NCBI RefSeq assembly: GCF_900101265.1
Contig: NZ_FMZS01000010.1
Span: 248,001-312,000, forward strand
Length of the DNA: 64,000 bases
Origin: Massilia sp. PDC64
GTDB lineage: Bacteria > Pseudomonadota > Gammaproteobacteria > Burkholderiales > Burkholderiaceae_D
Reading direction: 5' to 3'
Shown here: positions 16,571-26,036 of the stretch, in pieces
Layout of the letters: each line of letters opens with the position of its first letter
How positions within the stretch are numbered: the first letter of the stretch is position 1
Notes under the pieces: generated by a model
Told to the model about the DNA's origin: nothing
Database searches by the model: none
What the model saw: only the letters and a program-made list of their open reading frames with translations
Position numbers and translations under genes: made by a program

Positions 16571-17980
16571 CTATCGCAGGTTTCGTGCCAGCGCGGAGGC
16601 GGCATCTGGTGGTGCTGCGGCAGCAGTGCGTGGGGTCGCTGGTGCTCCAGCACCACCCCCGGCGCCGAACTGGTGGCTCACGACCACGTGCAGCAGCGCG
16701 CGGGCGCCGACGGGCAGCGCGGCGTCGTCCACGACGAATTGCGGCGAATGGTTCGGCGCCGCCTGGCCGGCCGGGATGCTAGGCGGCGTCACGCCCAGGC
16801 CAAAGAAGAAGCCGGGGACGGCGCGCGAGTAGTAGGCGAAATCGTCGGCGGCATAGCTGCCGTTGGCGTCGACCCGTACGGGGCGCTCGCCCGCCACGTC
16901 GCGCAGCACGGGCAGCAGGCGGTCCACGAGCGCCGGGTCGTTGGCGCCGGGCGGATAGCCTTCTTCCCACGTGAAGCTCACGGTCGCGCCGCTGGCGGCC
17001 GCGATCGACGTGGCCGTGCGTTCCATGCGCTCGATCGTGTCCGCCCGCTGCGCCACGGCCGGCGTGCGCAGCGTGCCTTCGAGCAGCACGCTGTCGGGCA
17101 GGATGTTCGTACGTACGCCGCCGGCGATCTTGCCGATGGTGATGACGGGTGCGGGGTGGCGTCCCAGGTCGGCCTGGCGGCTCGGGATCGTCTGCCAGGC
17201 CAGCGCGATCTGCGCGGCCACCGTCACCGGGTCGACGCCATACCATGGCATCGCCGCATGCGACTGGCGGCCCTGTACCTTGACGTGGAACGTGTCGCTG
17301 CCCGCGGTGACGCGTTCGCGGCTGACGGACAGGCTGCCCGACGGTCCCGGCCCCACGTGCAGGCCGAAGAACGCGTCCGGTTTCGGGTCGAGCAGGCCCT
17401 GCTTGACGAGCAGCGCGGCGCCGCCTTCCTCGCCCGCCGGCGCGCCTTCCTCGGCGGGCTGGAACACGAAGACGACCGTGCCGGGCAGGCTCTCCTGCGC
17501 CTGCGCCAGCAGCTGCGCCACGCCCAGCAGGATCGCCACGTGGGCGTCGTGGCCGCAGGCGTGCATGACGCCGACCTCGCGGCCTTCGTACGTCGCCTTC
17601 GCCGTGGAGGCGTACGGCAGGCCCGCGGGCTCGGTCACGGGCAGCGCGTCCAGCTCGGCGCGCAGCGCGACGCGCGGTCCCGGCAGGCCGCCGCGCAGCA
17701 CGCCGACGACGGCCGTGTGCGCGAGGCCCGTCCTCACCTCCAGGCCGAAGCGGCGCAGCGCGTCCGCCACGAGGGCGCTCGTGCGGAATTCGCGGTTGCC
17801 CAGTTCCGGATGCTGGTGGATGTCGTGGCGCCAGGCCGTCAGCGCGGGGGTGACGGCGGGCAGGGCGACATCGAGCCGGGCCAGCAGGGCGTCGCGCGGG
17901 CTGTCGGCCGCGTGGACGGCGCCGCCGGCCAACAGCGCCAGCGCGCAGGCCAGCCGGCGCAGGGTCGGCATCGGCGTCAT
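16571..17980 (-). CDS. Exported M20-family amidohydrolase (peptidase D)
   Basis: 469 residues. A signal peptide (LACALALLAGGAVHAAD) is followed by an M20D amidohydrolase: WRHDIHQHPELGNREF, LRAELDALPV, MHACGHDAHVAILLG, FQPAEEGAPAGEEGGAALL and NHSPQF near the end, giving the usual metal ligands. The family hydrolyses N-acyl or amide bonds of amino-acid conjugates. Export suggests it frees an amide-linked part of a substrate in the periplasm before uptake. The family normally ends shortly after LLHVVVSHQF; here about 35 extra low-complexity residues (Ala/Gly/Pro) are encoded by DNA that also contains promoter and enhancer sites. The start overlaps the TonB receptor stop (ATGA). Confidence 0.9.
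   Translation of the reverse strand: MTPMPTLRRLACALALLAGGAVHAADSPRDALLARLDVALPAVTPALTAWRHDIHQHPELGNREFRTSALVADALRRFGLEVRTGLAHTAVVGVLRGGLPGPRVALRAELDALPVTEPAGLPYASTAKATYEGREVGVMHACGHDAHVAILLGVAQLLAQAQESLPGTVVFVFQPAEEGAPAGEEGGAALLVKQGLLDPKPDAFFGLHVGPGPSGSLSVSRERVTAGSDTFHVKVQGRQSHAAMPWYGVDPVTVAAQIALAWQTIPSRQADLGRHPAPVITIGKIAGGVRTNILPDSVLLEGTLRTPAVAQRADTIERMERTATSIAAASGATVSFTWEEGYPPGANDPALVDRLLPVLRDVAGERPVRVDANGSYAADDFAYYSRAVPGFFFGLGVTPPSIPAGQAAPNHSPQFVVDDAALPVGARALLHVVVSHQFGAGGGAGAPATPRTAAAAPPDAASALARNLR
16575..16590 (-). promoter_or_regulatory. Internal sigma-54 promoter for the monooxygenase-desulfinase-ABC segment
   Basis: On the minus strand TGGCACGAAACCTGCG. The -24 element is perfect and the -12 element is CTGCG at exact spacing. 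It ends 34 bases before the ssuD-like ATG, the same gap as at the 4455 and 20428 starts. It lies inside the last codons of the M20 hydrolase gene. Confidence 0.68.
16640..16686. promoter_or_regulatory. Paired enhancer-like palindromes upstream of the internal promoter
   Basis: TGGTGCTCCAGCACCA (16640-16655) is a perfect instance of TGGTGS-N4-SCACCA. TGGTGGCTCACGACCA (16671-16686) matches with one mismatch. They lie 50-100 bases upstream of the sigma-54 promoter at 16575-16590 and within the 3' end of the M20 gene. Confidence 0.55.
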
Positions 17981-20157
17981 CAGAACTTCACGCTGGCCGT
18001 GAGACCGAAGCTGCGGCCGTCGCCGAACAGTTGCGGCGTGTTGCCGTAGGCCGGGATCAGCGACAGTTTCAGGTACGTCTTGTCGAATGCGTTGTGGACG
18101 TACGCCGTGACGCTGTACTTGTCCCCGGCCGGCACCCACACGACGCTCGCGTTGGCCAGCGTATAGCCGTTCTGCCACAGCAGGGGGCTGGTCTGGCGCG
18201 TGGCGCTGAAGTATTCGCGGCTGCGGTAGGTGAGGTCGCCGCGCAGGTCGACCGAGCCGCCGCCGACGGCGAAGCGGTAGTCGGCGCCCACGTTCGCGGT
18301 GCGGCGCGGCGCGCGCGCGAAGGCATTGCCGACGGCCGTCGGGACGTTGGCGAATTCGTCGAAACGGGTGCGCAGCAGGCCGACGTTCGCATAGGCGCCG
18401 AAGTTGTCGGTGAACTGGCTCTTGAGTTCCAGTTCCAGGCCGTCCGACTTGCCCTGGCCCGCGTTCGACAAGGTGGACACGGTGCCGCTGCCCGTGGCGG
18501 CCGGCGCCAGCGCGAACACCTGGATGTCCTTGTAGTCGTAGTGGAAGGCGGTCGCGTTGAACACGAGCGCGCGGTTCAGCCATTCGCTCTTGAGGCCCGC
18601 CTCGTACGACGTCAGGTATTCCGGCGTGACGGTGCGGAACGCGGCGTCGGTGAGGGCCTGCGTGTTGTAGCCGCCCGAGCGGAAGCCGCGCGCCACGCGG
18701 GCGAACACGCGGGCGTTGCGGTTGATGCGCCACACGGGCGAGATGTCCCACGTGGGCGCGTGCCACGTGTTCGACAGGTGCTGGTTCAGGTTGCGCGTGA
18801 GGCCCACGACCGGCTGCGTCCACCACGCGGCCGTGTTGGCGAACGCGAGACCCGTGCCCGTGTAGCCGACGAGGTCCAGTTCCTTCTTCTCCTGCGTCCA
18901 GCGCAGGCCGCCCGTCAGGTCGAACTGGTCGCTGACCTGCCACGTGACGCTGCCGAACAGCGCGCCGCTCGTCGTCTTCTGCGTGAAGGTGGTGGTCTCG
19001 TAGGCCGTCGTCGCGCGGCCCGGCAGCGTCGCTTCCTGGCCGGACGAGCCGAGGTTTTCGCGGAACAGGTGCAGGCCCGCGATCCAGCTGACCTGCTGCT
19101 GCGGGGACGACGTCAGGCGCAGCTCCTGCGACCACTGGCCGCTGGACAGGCGATTCCGCGTGCGGTCGAGTTCCTGCGCCGTGTAGTCGCCGTCGCCGAA
19201 CAGGGTGCGCTCGACGTGTTCGTACGCGGTGATCGACGTCAGTCCGATGCCGCCGCCCAGTGCCCAGTTGCCCGTGAGGCCCGCGCCGGCGGTCTGGATC
19301 GCATCGCTGTTGTCCGCGTTCAGCGCCACCGAGCGGCGGTCGCCGCCGGCCACGCTCCACGGGTTGCCGCCGCCGTTGTAGTGGCGGCCGTGCACGTTCA
19401 GCAGCACGTCGCCGTCCGCCGACGTCTTGACCAGCAACTGGGCGCGCACGGCGTTGTCCTCGGTGCTGCGGAAGCGCTTGCCCGTGGCCCGGTTCGTGAC
19501 CTCGCTGTCGGTCTCCTCATGGTAGACCGAGAGGCGGCCCGCCACGGTGTCCGGCACGAGCGCGCCGCCGCCGGCCGCTTCGACGAGGCGGCTGCCGTGG
19601 TTGCCGAAGCCGGCGCGGGCATAGCCGCCGTTCTGGAAGTCCGGGCGGCGCGACAGGATGTTGATGGCGCCGCCGATCGTGTTCTTGCCCCACAGGGTGC
19701 CCTGCGGGCCGCGCAGCACTTCCACGCGCTGCAGGTCGAACAGCGGCGTGCCCTGGCCGAACACGCTGTTGATATAGACGTCGTCGACGTAGAAGCCGAT
19801 GGGGCTGAGGGACGTCGTCGACGGATCGTTGCTGCCGATGCCGCGCAGGAACCAGCGCGGACGCTCGCGGCCCTCGGTCGACTGGCCGGTGAAGTTCGGG
19901 ACGTAGTGCGTGATGTCGTTGATGACCCGCAGCTCGTCGGCCTGCACGGTATCGCCGCCGATGACGCTGACGGCGACCGGTGCCTGCTGGATGCCGACGG
20001 CGCGCCGCGTGGCCGTCACGACGACCTGCTGCACTTCGGCGCCTTCCGCCGCCGCGGCATCCGCCGGGGCCGGTGCATCGTCCGGCGCGGCCGCGTGCGC
20101 GGTCAGGTTGAAAGCCAGGGCGATCCCCAGTACGATCTTGTTCTTCTTGAATGCCAT
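17980..20157 (-). CDS. TonB-dependent receptor of the organosulfur operon
   Basis: 725 residues. Signal peptide (KIVLGIALAFNLTAHAA), a TonB-box-like EVQQVVVTATRR, plug with PVAVSVIGGD, WFLRGIGSNDP, GFYVDDVYINS and VEVLRGPQGTLWGKNTIGGA, then a barrel ending in an aromatic Phe (SFGLTASVKF). The style is that of FecA/CirA-type iron-unrelated receptors common in compound uptake clusters. The ATG at 20157 is chosen because the signal peptide starts there. It is first in the eleven-gene operon ending at 7494, with a sigma-54 promoter 57 bases upstream, so it probably carries the sulfur-containing substrate across the outer membrane. Confidence 0.93.
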   Translation of the reverse strand: MAFKKNKIVLGIALAFNLTAHAAAPDDAPAPADAAAAEGAEVQQVVVTATRRAVGIQQAPVAVSVIGGDTVQADELRVINDITHYVPNFTGQSTEGRERPRWFLRGIGSNDPSTTSLSPIGFYVDDVYINSVFGQGTPLFDLQRVEVLRGPQGTLWGKNTIGGAINILSRRPDFQNGGYARAGFGNHGSRLVEAAGGGALVPDTVAGRLSVYHEETDSEVTNRATGKRFRSTEDNAVRAQLLVKTSADGDVLLNVHGRHYNGGGNPWSVAGGDRRSVALNADNSDAIQTAGAGLTGNWALGGGIGLTSITAYEHVERTLFGDGDYTAQELDRTRNRLSSGQWSQELRLTSSPQQQVSWIAGLHLFRENLGSSGQEATLPGRATTAYETTTFTQKTTSGALFGSVTWQVSDQFDLTGGLRWTQEKKELDLVGYTGTGLAFANTAAWWTQPVVGLTRNLNQHLSNTWHAPTWDISPVWRINRNARVFARVARGFRSGGYNTQALTDAAFRTVTPEYLTSYEAGLKSEWLNRALVFNATAFHYDYKDIQVFALAPAATGSGTVSTLSNAGQGKSDGLELELKSQFTDNFGAYANVGLLRTRFDEFANVPTAVGNAFARAPRRTANVGADYRFAVGGGSVDLRGDLTYRSREYFSATRQTSPLLWQNGYTLANASVVWVPAGDKYSVTAYVHNAFDKTYLKLSLIPAYGNTPQLFGDGRSFGLTASVKF

Positions 20158-20213
20158 GCGCGAATGCTCCTTCAGTGATGGTGACCGTCGGCGACGGTTG
20201 TCGTTCACTGTTT

Positions 20214-20229
20214 AGCAATCGGCATGCCA
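20214..20229 (-). promoter_or_regulatory. Sigma-54 promoter for the long organosulfur operon
   Basis: Minus-strand TGGCATGCCGATTGCT fits TGGCAYGN-N3-TTGCW with correct spacing, 57 bases upstream of the TonB receptor start and 84 bases from the nearest palindrome at 20313. Confidence 0.73.
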
Positions 20230-20312
20230 AACGGCATTGGCCCGTGAAATCAAGGGGTTGGCGCGCTTGCGCCGCGCGGCGGCCCTGGCGCACCAGCCGA
20301 TTGGTGGCGGGG

Positions 20313-20352
20313 TGGTGCCGTGCCACCACCGGCCGCTGGTGGCGGACCACCA
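20313..20352. promoter_or_regulatory. Two enhancer-like palindromes shared by divergent sigma-54 promoters
   Basis: TGGTGCCGTGCCACCA (20313-20328) and TGGTGGCGGACCACCA (20337-20352), start-to-start 24 bases. Both fit TGGTGS-N4-CCACCA, as does 4317-4332. They lie between leftward (20214-20229) and rightward (20379-20394) sigma-54 promoters, so one set of sites could activate both directions. Confidence 0.68.
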
Positions 20353-20378
20353 CGGCGTGCCCAAGGGTGTCCTGGCGC

Positions 20379-20394
20379 TGGCCTGGAATTTGCA
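20379..20394 (+). promoter_or_regulatory. Sigma-54 promoter for the Cys-to-Ser DszB homologue
   Basis: TGGCCTGGAATTTGCA fits TGGC-N8-TTGCA at exact spacing, with a perfect -12 element. It ends 34 bases before the ATG at 20428. Confidence 0.72.
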
Positions 20395-20427
20395 ATACCC
20401 CGTGTATTCCAACTCCCGACGATCCGC

Positions 20428-21465
20428 ATGATGAAGCCGCACACGATTTCCTTCGCCCGCTCGCCCGTTCCCACGCCGCTGGGAATCGCCGTCCACCTGG
20501 GTTGGCTGAGCGGGGAGACGTCCTCCGACGGGGTCGCGATCAAGTCGCTGCACGAACTGCATCCGGGCGAACGCGCGCACAGCGACTACACGCTGCGCAA
20601 TTCGCTGCGCCAGGGCGGCAGCGTGCCCGCCATCTGGGCCAGGGCGCGCCAGGCGTCTACGCGCGTGATCGGCCTGTCGTGGGTCGACGAATCGCAGCTC
20701 CTGATCACGCGGCCCGAGTCGGGAATCGCGCGCGTGACGGACCTGCGCGGGCGCCGCATCGGCCTGCCCGCACGGCCCTACGAGGTGATCGACATCTTCC
20801 GCGCCACAGCGCTGCGCGGCATCCTGAACATCCTGGCATCGGAGAACCTCGCCTTGTCCGAGGTGGAACTCGTCGACATCGCGGCCGCGCGCGTGCCGGT
20901 GTCCGACCCGGGCCAGTCGCCGGCACCCGATGCGCGCGCGCTGGCGCCGCTGCTGTGGAACGAGTACGCGGCCGAATGCGCGGCGCTGCTGCGCGGCGAG
21001 GTCGACGCGATCTACGTGAAGGGCGCGCACGGGCTCGAGGCGGCGCACCTGATCCGCGCGCGGACGGTCGTCGACATCGGCTTCCACCCCGACCCGCTCC
21101 TGCGCAACAACAACGGCACGCCGCGGCCGCTGACCGTGAATGCCGAGGTGCTGGCGCAGCATCCGGATCTCGTCGCCGGCTTCCTGCAGCTGGTGGCGCA
21201 GGCGGGCGACTGGGCGCGCGGCCATCCGGACGAAACGCTGCGCTACGTCAGCGAAGAGACGGCGTGCGCGGAGGAGTGGGTCCACCTGGCGTATGGGGAA
21301 AAGCTGCACCGCCACCTCGGTCTCGACCTGCATCCGCAGTCGATCCAGGCGCTGGCCGCGTTCAAGGACTTCCTGCTGGAGTGGAAGTTCATCGACCAGG
21401 ATTTCGACGTGTGGGACTGGATCGATCCGGCGCCGTACCGGCTGGTCACGTCGCGCGCGCGCTGA
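20428..21465 (+). CDS. DszB homologue with Ser in place of the catalytic Cys
   Basis: 345 residues without a signal peptide. It aligns along its length with the two desulfinase candidates (SPVPTPLGIAVHLGW, HSDYTLRNSLRQGG, DLRGRRIGLPARP, LLRGEVDAIYVKGAHGLE, DIGFHPDPLLRNNNGTPR). His51, Arg61 and Gly64 are kept, but the position of DszB Cys27 is Ser12 (FARSPVP). A Cys27Ser change inactivates DszB but leaves substrate binding, so this protein may bind the sulfinate without cleaving it, for example as a sensor or carrier. It has its own sigma-54 promoter and faces the SfnR-like regulator gene tail to tail, 21 bases apart. An alternative is that Ser acts as nucleophile on another substrate. Confidence 0.8.
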   Translation: MMKPHTISFARSPVPTPLGIAVHLGWLSGETSSDGVAIKSLHELHPGERAHSDYTLRNSLRQGGSVPAIWARARQASTRVIGLSWVDESQLLITRPESGIARVTDLRGRRIGLPARPYEVIDIFRATALRGILNILASENLALSEVELVDIAAARVPVSDPGQSPAPDARALAPLLWNEYAAECAALLRGEVDAIYVKGAHGLEAAHLIRARTVVDIGFHPDPLLRNNNGTPRPLTVNAEVLAQHPDLVAGFLQLVAQAGDWARGHPDETLRYVSEETACAEEWVHLAYGEKLHRHLGLDLHPQSIQALAAFKDFLLEWKFIDQDFDVWDWIDPAPYRLVTSRAR

Positions 21466-21486
21466 CGCGGCGCGCCGGGGACGGCG

Positions 21487-22596
<1,110 letters not shown>

Positions 22597-22817
22597 GGGG
22601 CGAGTCTAGCAGTGCCTCGCGGCGGTGCGAACGACCGATTTCGCATATTCATAGAATGGAAGTTGCCTGTCGTCGGTCGACAGCGTTGGCGCCTGAACCG
22701 CCGTGCGCATCGTCGAAAGTGCGCCCGCGACTGGCACGGAGTGATCAAAATTTTTGTTGTATTGCGTCCGCGTGCAATTCAATCAGCCGATTGATTCTTT
22801 CCTACTCGCTATTTCAT

Positions 22818-22848
22818 TGGTCTGACCACTATCCTAGAAGGTCGGACC
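22818..22848. promoter_or_regulatory. Paired GntR (FadR-type) operator-like palindromes
   Basis: TGGTCTGACCA (22818-22828) is a perfect odd palindrome of the TGGT-N-ACCA kind bound by FadR-subfamily GntR repressors. GGTCGGACC (22840-22848) repeats it about two helical turns later. They lie 45-75 bases upstream of the TonB receptor at 22893 in an AT-rich promoter stretch. No GntR gene is in the window, so the regulator must be elsewhere. Confidence 0.5.
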
Positions 22849-22892
22849 AAACCTGCAACACAGCAGACAATATTGCGATCATGGAGACAATC

Positions 22893-25800
22893 ATGAACAT
22901 AACTGACAAGCATCCCGGAATCATTCGTCTATCCCGTTGTGCCAGCGCAGTAGCCACTGCCCTGGCCCTGCTGTCGACGCAGGGCGCCCTGGCGCAGGAA
23001 GTCGCGCCGGCTGCCAACCTGCCGGTGCAGCCCGCAGCGGATTCGTCTCCTTCGCCGGCACCTGCCGTGGACGGCAGCATCAGCGTTGTCCGCATCGCCG
23101 GCACGCGCCAGTCGGTCGCCTCGGCGATCGACCGCAAGCTGCGCGCCAGCACCGTGGTCGATTCGATCGTGGCCGAGGACATCGGCCAGTTCCCGGACAA
23201 GAACGTGGGCGAGGCCCTGTCGCGCATCACCGGTGTGCAGCTGACGCGCGATTTCGGCGAAGGCTCGCAGGTTTCGATCCGCGGCGTCGAGCCCAATCTG
23301 AATCGTATCGAGGTCAACGGCATGTCCATGCTGGGCACGGACGGCACGGCCGGCCGCGGCGCCGAATTGCGCGAGCTCGCTTCGGAGCTGGTCGGCTCGA
23401 TCGACGTCTACAAAGGCATTACCGCAGACATGACAGAGGGCGGCGTCGGTGGCACCGTCGTGATCCGCACTCGCAAGCCGCTCGAGTTCAAGAAACCGAC
23501 CCTCGGCACCACGCTGTCGGGCGAGCATTCGACCTCACGCGGCGGCGTGCAGCCGCGCGGCAACGTGTACTGGGCCGACAAGTACCTGGACGGCAAGCTG
23601 GGCCTGATGGCGAATGTCGTGTACGACAAGGTGTTGACTCAGAACGACTATGCACGCAATACGTCGTGGTACTTCTTGCGTGACTGGGACAATTCGGCCG
23701 AGAAGACGGTGACCAGTACCGATCCGGCTGTTGCCGCGGTCACCAGCGTGGAGGGCTGCTCGTCCAGCACCCTGACCTCGGCGCAGCAGGCCGCCTGTAA
23801 AAAGCAGTGGTACGACTACAACCCGGGCACCTCGCGCTATGGTCTGTGGACCCGTGACCACCGGCGCTCATCGGCCGAACTGACCGCTCAGTACCAATTC
23901 AGCAAAGCGCTGTCCGCCTGGATCAGCTACCAGGGCAACGTTCAGCACCAGCGCCTGAATGACCGGAACTTCGGCACGACGTTCACGAACGCCAGCCGGC
24001 TGGCCAACGGCTCCACCAGCTGCACGACGCCGACCACGACGCCGGACAGCATGGACATCACCGACCACGTCGTGACGTCGTATACCGCCGGCAATTGCCT
24101 GGCCACGTCGGGCTCAGGGGGGCAGGGCGCGTTCAGCACATCGGCGCGCGACTTCAGGCTCGACGTCAATTCCGGCTACAAGACGGGCGGCTTCAACTTC
24201 AAGCGCGACCGCCTCGAGATCGAGGGCCTGTTCGGCACCTCGCGCTCCACGTACCACAATGAAACCAACAACATCGTGCTGACGCAGAACGCTCCGGGCC
24301 TGAACGTTACGCTCGATGACCATGGCATTCCCCACTTCACCTTCCCGTCGCGCTACGATCCGGCCAATCCAGCTTCCTATACCCAGATCGACCTGCAATA
24401 CCGCCCGTACGAAACCCGGAACAGCGAGGACCAGGCCAAGCTGGATTTCAAGTATCGGCTGAGCACGCCGTTCTTTACCAAGGTGTGGTTCGGCGTCCAG
24501 GGACGCAACTCCGGCGCCAGGCGGTACGGCGGAGGCGGCTACGTGGCCAGCGGCGGCGCCAACGCGGGCTCGACGGCGGACGACGTGAGCGTGATGTCCG
24601 GGAACGTCAACCAAACCATCGTCTACAACCCGTTGAGCACGACCGTGGCCGCTCCCAGCAGTTCGCCGTATGCTGCCACGGCCGCCTACACCCGCTACGT
24701 CGACGCTGCGACCATGGCGTCCATGGTCGGCTCGATGCTGGGTACGACGCCGGGCAGTTTCTTCAGCGGTTACAGCGGCGTGTCCGGCCTGCCGAAGGGC
24801 TGGCCCATGCCGGTGTACGCAAATGCCTTGCAGTATTTCGACCCGTCGCTGTTCAAGTTCGGCAACATCTACGCCGCGCCGGGCAGCGACGGCAAAATCT
24901 ACGCCCAGATTCCGGCCTACGACCTGAGCGAGAAGATTGCCGCGACCTACCTGCGACTGGACTATGCCACCGAGCTGTTCGGCTTCGACGTCGACGGCAA
25001 CTTCGGCCTGCGCTATACCGCCACCCGCAACAGGTCATCCGGCCTGTCCCAGTACAAGGTGCGGGTCGAAAAGTCCCCGAATTCGACGACCTACACCGAC
25101 TATACGATCTCCAGCTCGCAAGCCTCGATCGCGAAGAATTACCATGACGTGCTGCCGAGTTTCAACGGCACGGTCTGGTTCATCGACAACAAGCTTCTGG
25201 CCCGCGTCGGCTGGGCCAAGGCCATGGCGCGCCCGAACATCGACCTGTTGGCGCCGACGGTGAGCTGCACCCTGAACAGCGGCAAGGCACAGTTCGGCGG
25301 CGACGGCGTCGACGACTGCACCGCGGGCAACCCGAACCTGAAACCGTACCGTTCGACCAATACCGACCTGAGCTTCGAATACTATCCGGGCAAGGACACC
25401 CAGCTGTCGCTGGCGCTGTTCCAGAAGGATATCTCGACCTATATCCGGACGGGCGTCGTGACGAGGAACGTCGACGTCTTCAACAACGGCACGCTGTTCG
25501 ACGTCACGCAGGCGGTGAACGGCAAGGGCGCGACGACCCGCGGTGTCGAGCTCACGGCCCGCACGGCGCTGACGTTCCTTCCGGGGTGGCTCAGCGGCTT
25601 TGGTGTCGACACGAACTACACCCGCATGGGCCACAAGTACTCGTCCGGCAACGAGTTGATCAATTCGCTCGATGGCAGCGTTCTGTCGTATCCGGGCATG
25701 TCGAAGAATGCCTATAACGCATCGATCTGGTACGACCGCGGTCCGATCAACGCGCGCGTGTCCTATACCTACCGGGACCGCTTCTACACGGGCGGCACCG

Positions 25801-26009
25801 ACGTATCCGGCAATCCGACCTACCAGGAAAAGACGGGCTTCCTGGACGCGAAGATCCAGTACCGCTACAACGACCACATTACGTTCTCGCTGGAAGGTAA
25901 AAACCTGAGCAACCAGGCACAGACCACCGACTCCGGCAGCACGGCTCTCATCAATGAGATCGCGTGGCCGGGTCGTCGCTATTTCTTCAGCGTGTCGGTT
26001 GCTCGGTAA
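22893..26009 (+). CDS. Large TonB-dependent receptor, carbohydrate-utilisation type
   Basis: 1038 residues. Signal peptide (TALALLSTQGALAQE), then a plug beginning SVASAIDRKLRASTVVDSIV and AEDIGQFPDKNVGEALSRIT, the signature of the large proteobacterial receptors first noted in Xanthomonas and Caulobacter and often linked to plant-polysaccharide uptake. The barrel ends with an aromatic-rich strand (RRYFFSVSVAR). The ATG at 22893 is preferred because GGAGA lies eight bases upstream and the signal sequence follows. Its base composition is slightly less GC-extreme than the neighbours. It is monocistronic, ending in a hairpin. Control by a GntR-type repressor at 22818-22848 is inferred. Confidence 0.93.
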   Translation: MNITDKHPGIIRLSRCASAVATALALLSTQGALAQEVAPAANLPVQPAADSSPSPAPAVDGSISVVRIAGTRQSVASAIDRKLRASTVVDSIVAEDIGQFPDKNVGEALSRITGVQLTRDFGEGSQVSIRGVEPNLNRIEVNGMSMLGTDGTAGRGAELRELASELVGSIDVYKGITADMTEGGVGGTVVIRTRKPLEFKKPTLGTTLSGEHSTSRGGVQPRGNVYWADKYLDGKLGLMANVVYDKVLTQNDYARNTSWYFLRDWDNSAEKTVTSTDPAVAAVTSVEGCSSSTLTSAQQAACKKQWYDYNPGTSRYGLWTRDHRRSSAELTAQYQFSKALSAWISYQGNVQHQRLNDRNFGTTFTNASRLANGSTSCTTPTTTPDSMDITDHVVTSYTAGNCLATSGSGGQGAFSTSARDFRLDVNSGYKTGGFNFKRDRLEIEGLFGTSRSTYHNETNNIVLTQNAPGLNVTLDDHGIPHFTFPSRYDPANPASYTQIDLQYRPYETRNSEDQAKLDFKYRLSTPFFTKVWFGVQGRNSGARRYGGGGYVASGGANAGSTADDVSVMSGNVNQTIVYNPLSTTVAAPSSSPYAATAAYTRYVDAATMASMVGSMLGTTPGSFFSGYSGVSGLPKGWPMPVYANALQYFDPSLFKFGNIYAAPGSDGKIYAQIPAYDLSEKIAATYLRLDYATELFGFDVDGNFGLRYTATRNRSSGLSQYKVRVEKSPNSTTYTDYTISSSQASIAKNYHDVLPSFNGTVWFIDNKLLARVGWAKAMARPNIDLLAPTVSCTLNSGKAQFGGDGVDDCTAGNPNLKPYRSTNTDLSFEYYPGKDTQLSLALFQKDISTYIRTGVVTRNVDVFNNGTLFDVTQAVNGKGATTRGVELTARTALTFLPGWLSGFGVDTNYTRMGHKYSSGNELINSLDGSVLSYPGMSKNAYNASIWYDRGPINARVSYTYRDRFYTGGTDVSGNPTYQEKTGFLDAKIQYRYNDHITFSLEGKNLSNQAQTTDSGSTALINEIAWPGRRYFFSVSVAR

Positions 26010-26036
26010 GCGGTGGAGGGCGACCTGGCCAGTCCC

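Noticed and set aside
18031-20178. 715-codon open frame on the plus strand opposite the TonB receptor
   Set aside because: Antisense shadow of the receptor gene. Its composition is Arg/Ala/Val-rich with no domain, and the minus strand has clear plug and barrel motifs.
22732-22747. TGGCACGGAGTGATCA upstream of the TonB receptor at 22893 as a sigma-54 promoter
   Set aside because: The -24 half is perfect, but the -12 half lacks the essential GC (TC instead), and no TGGTG palindrome was seen nearby.
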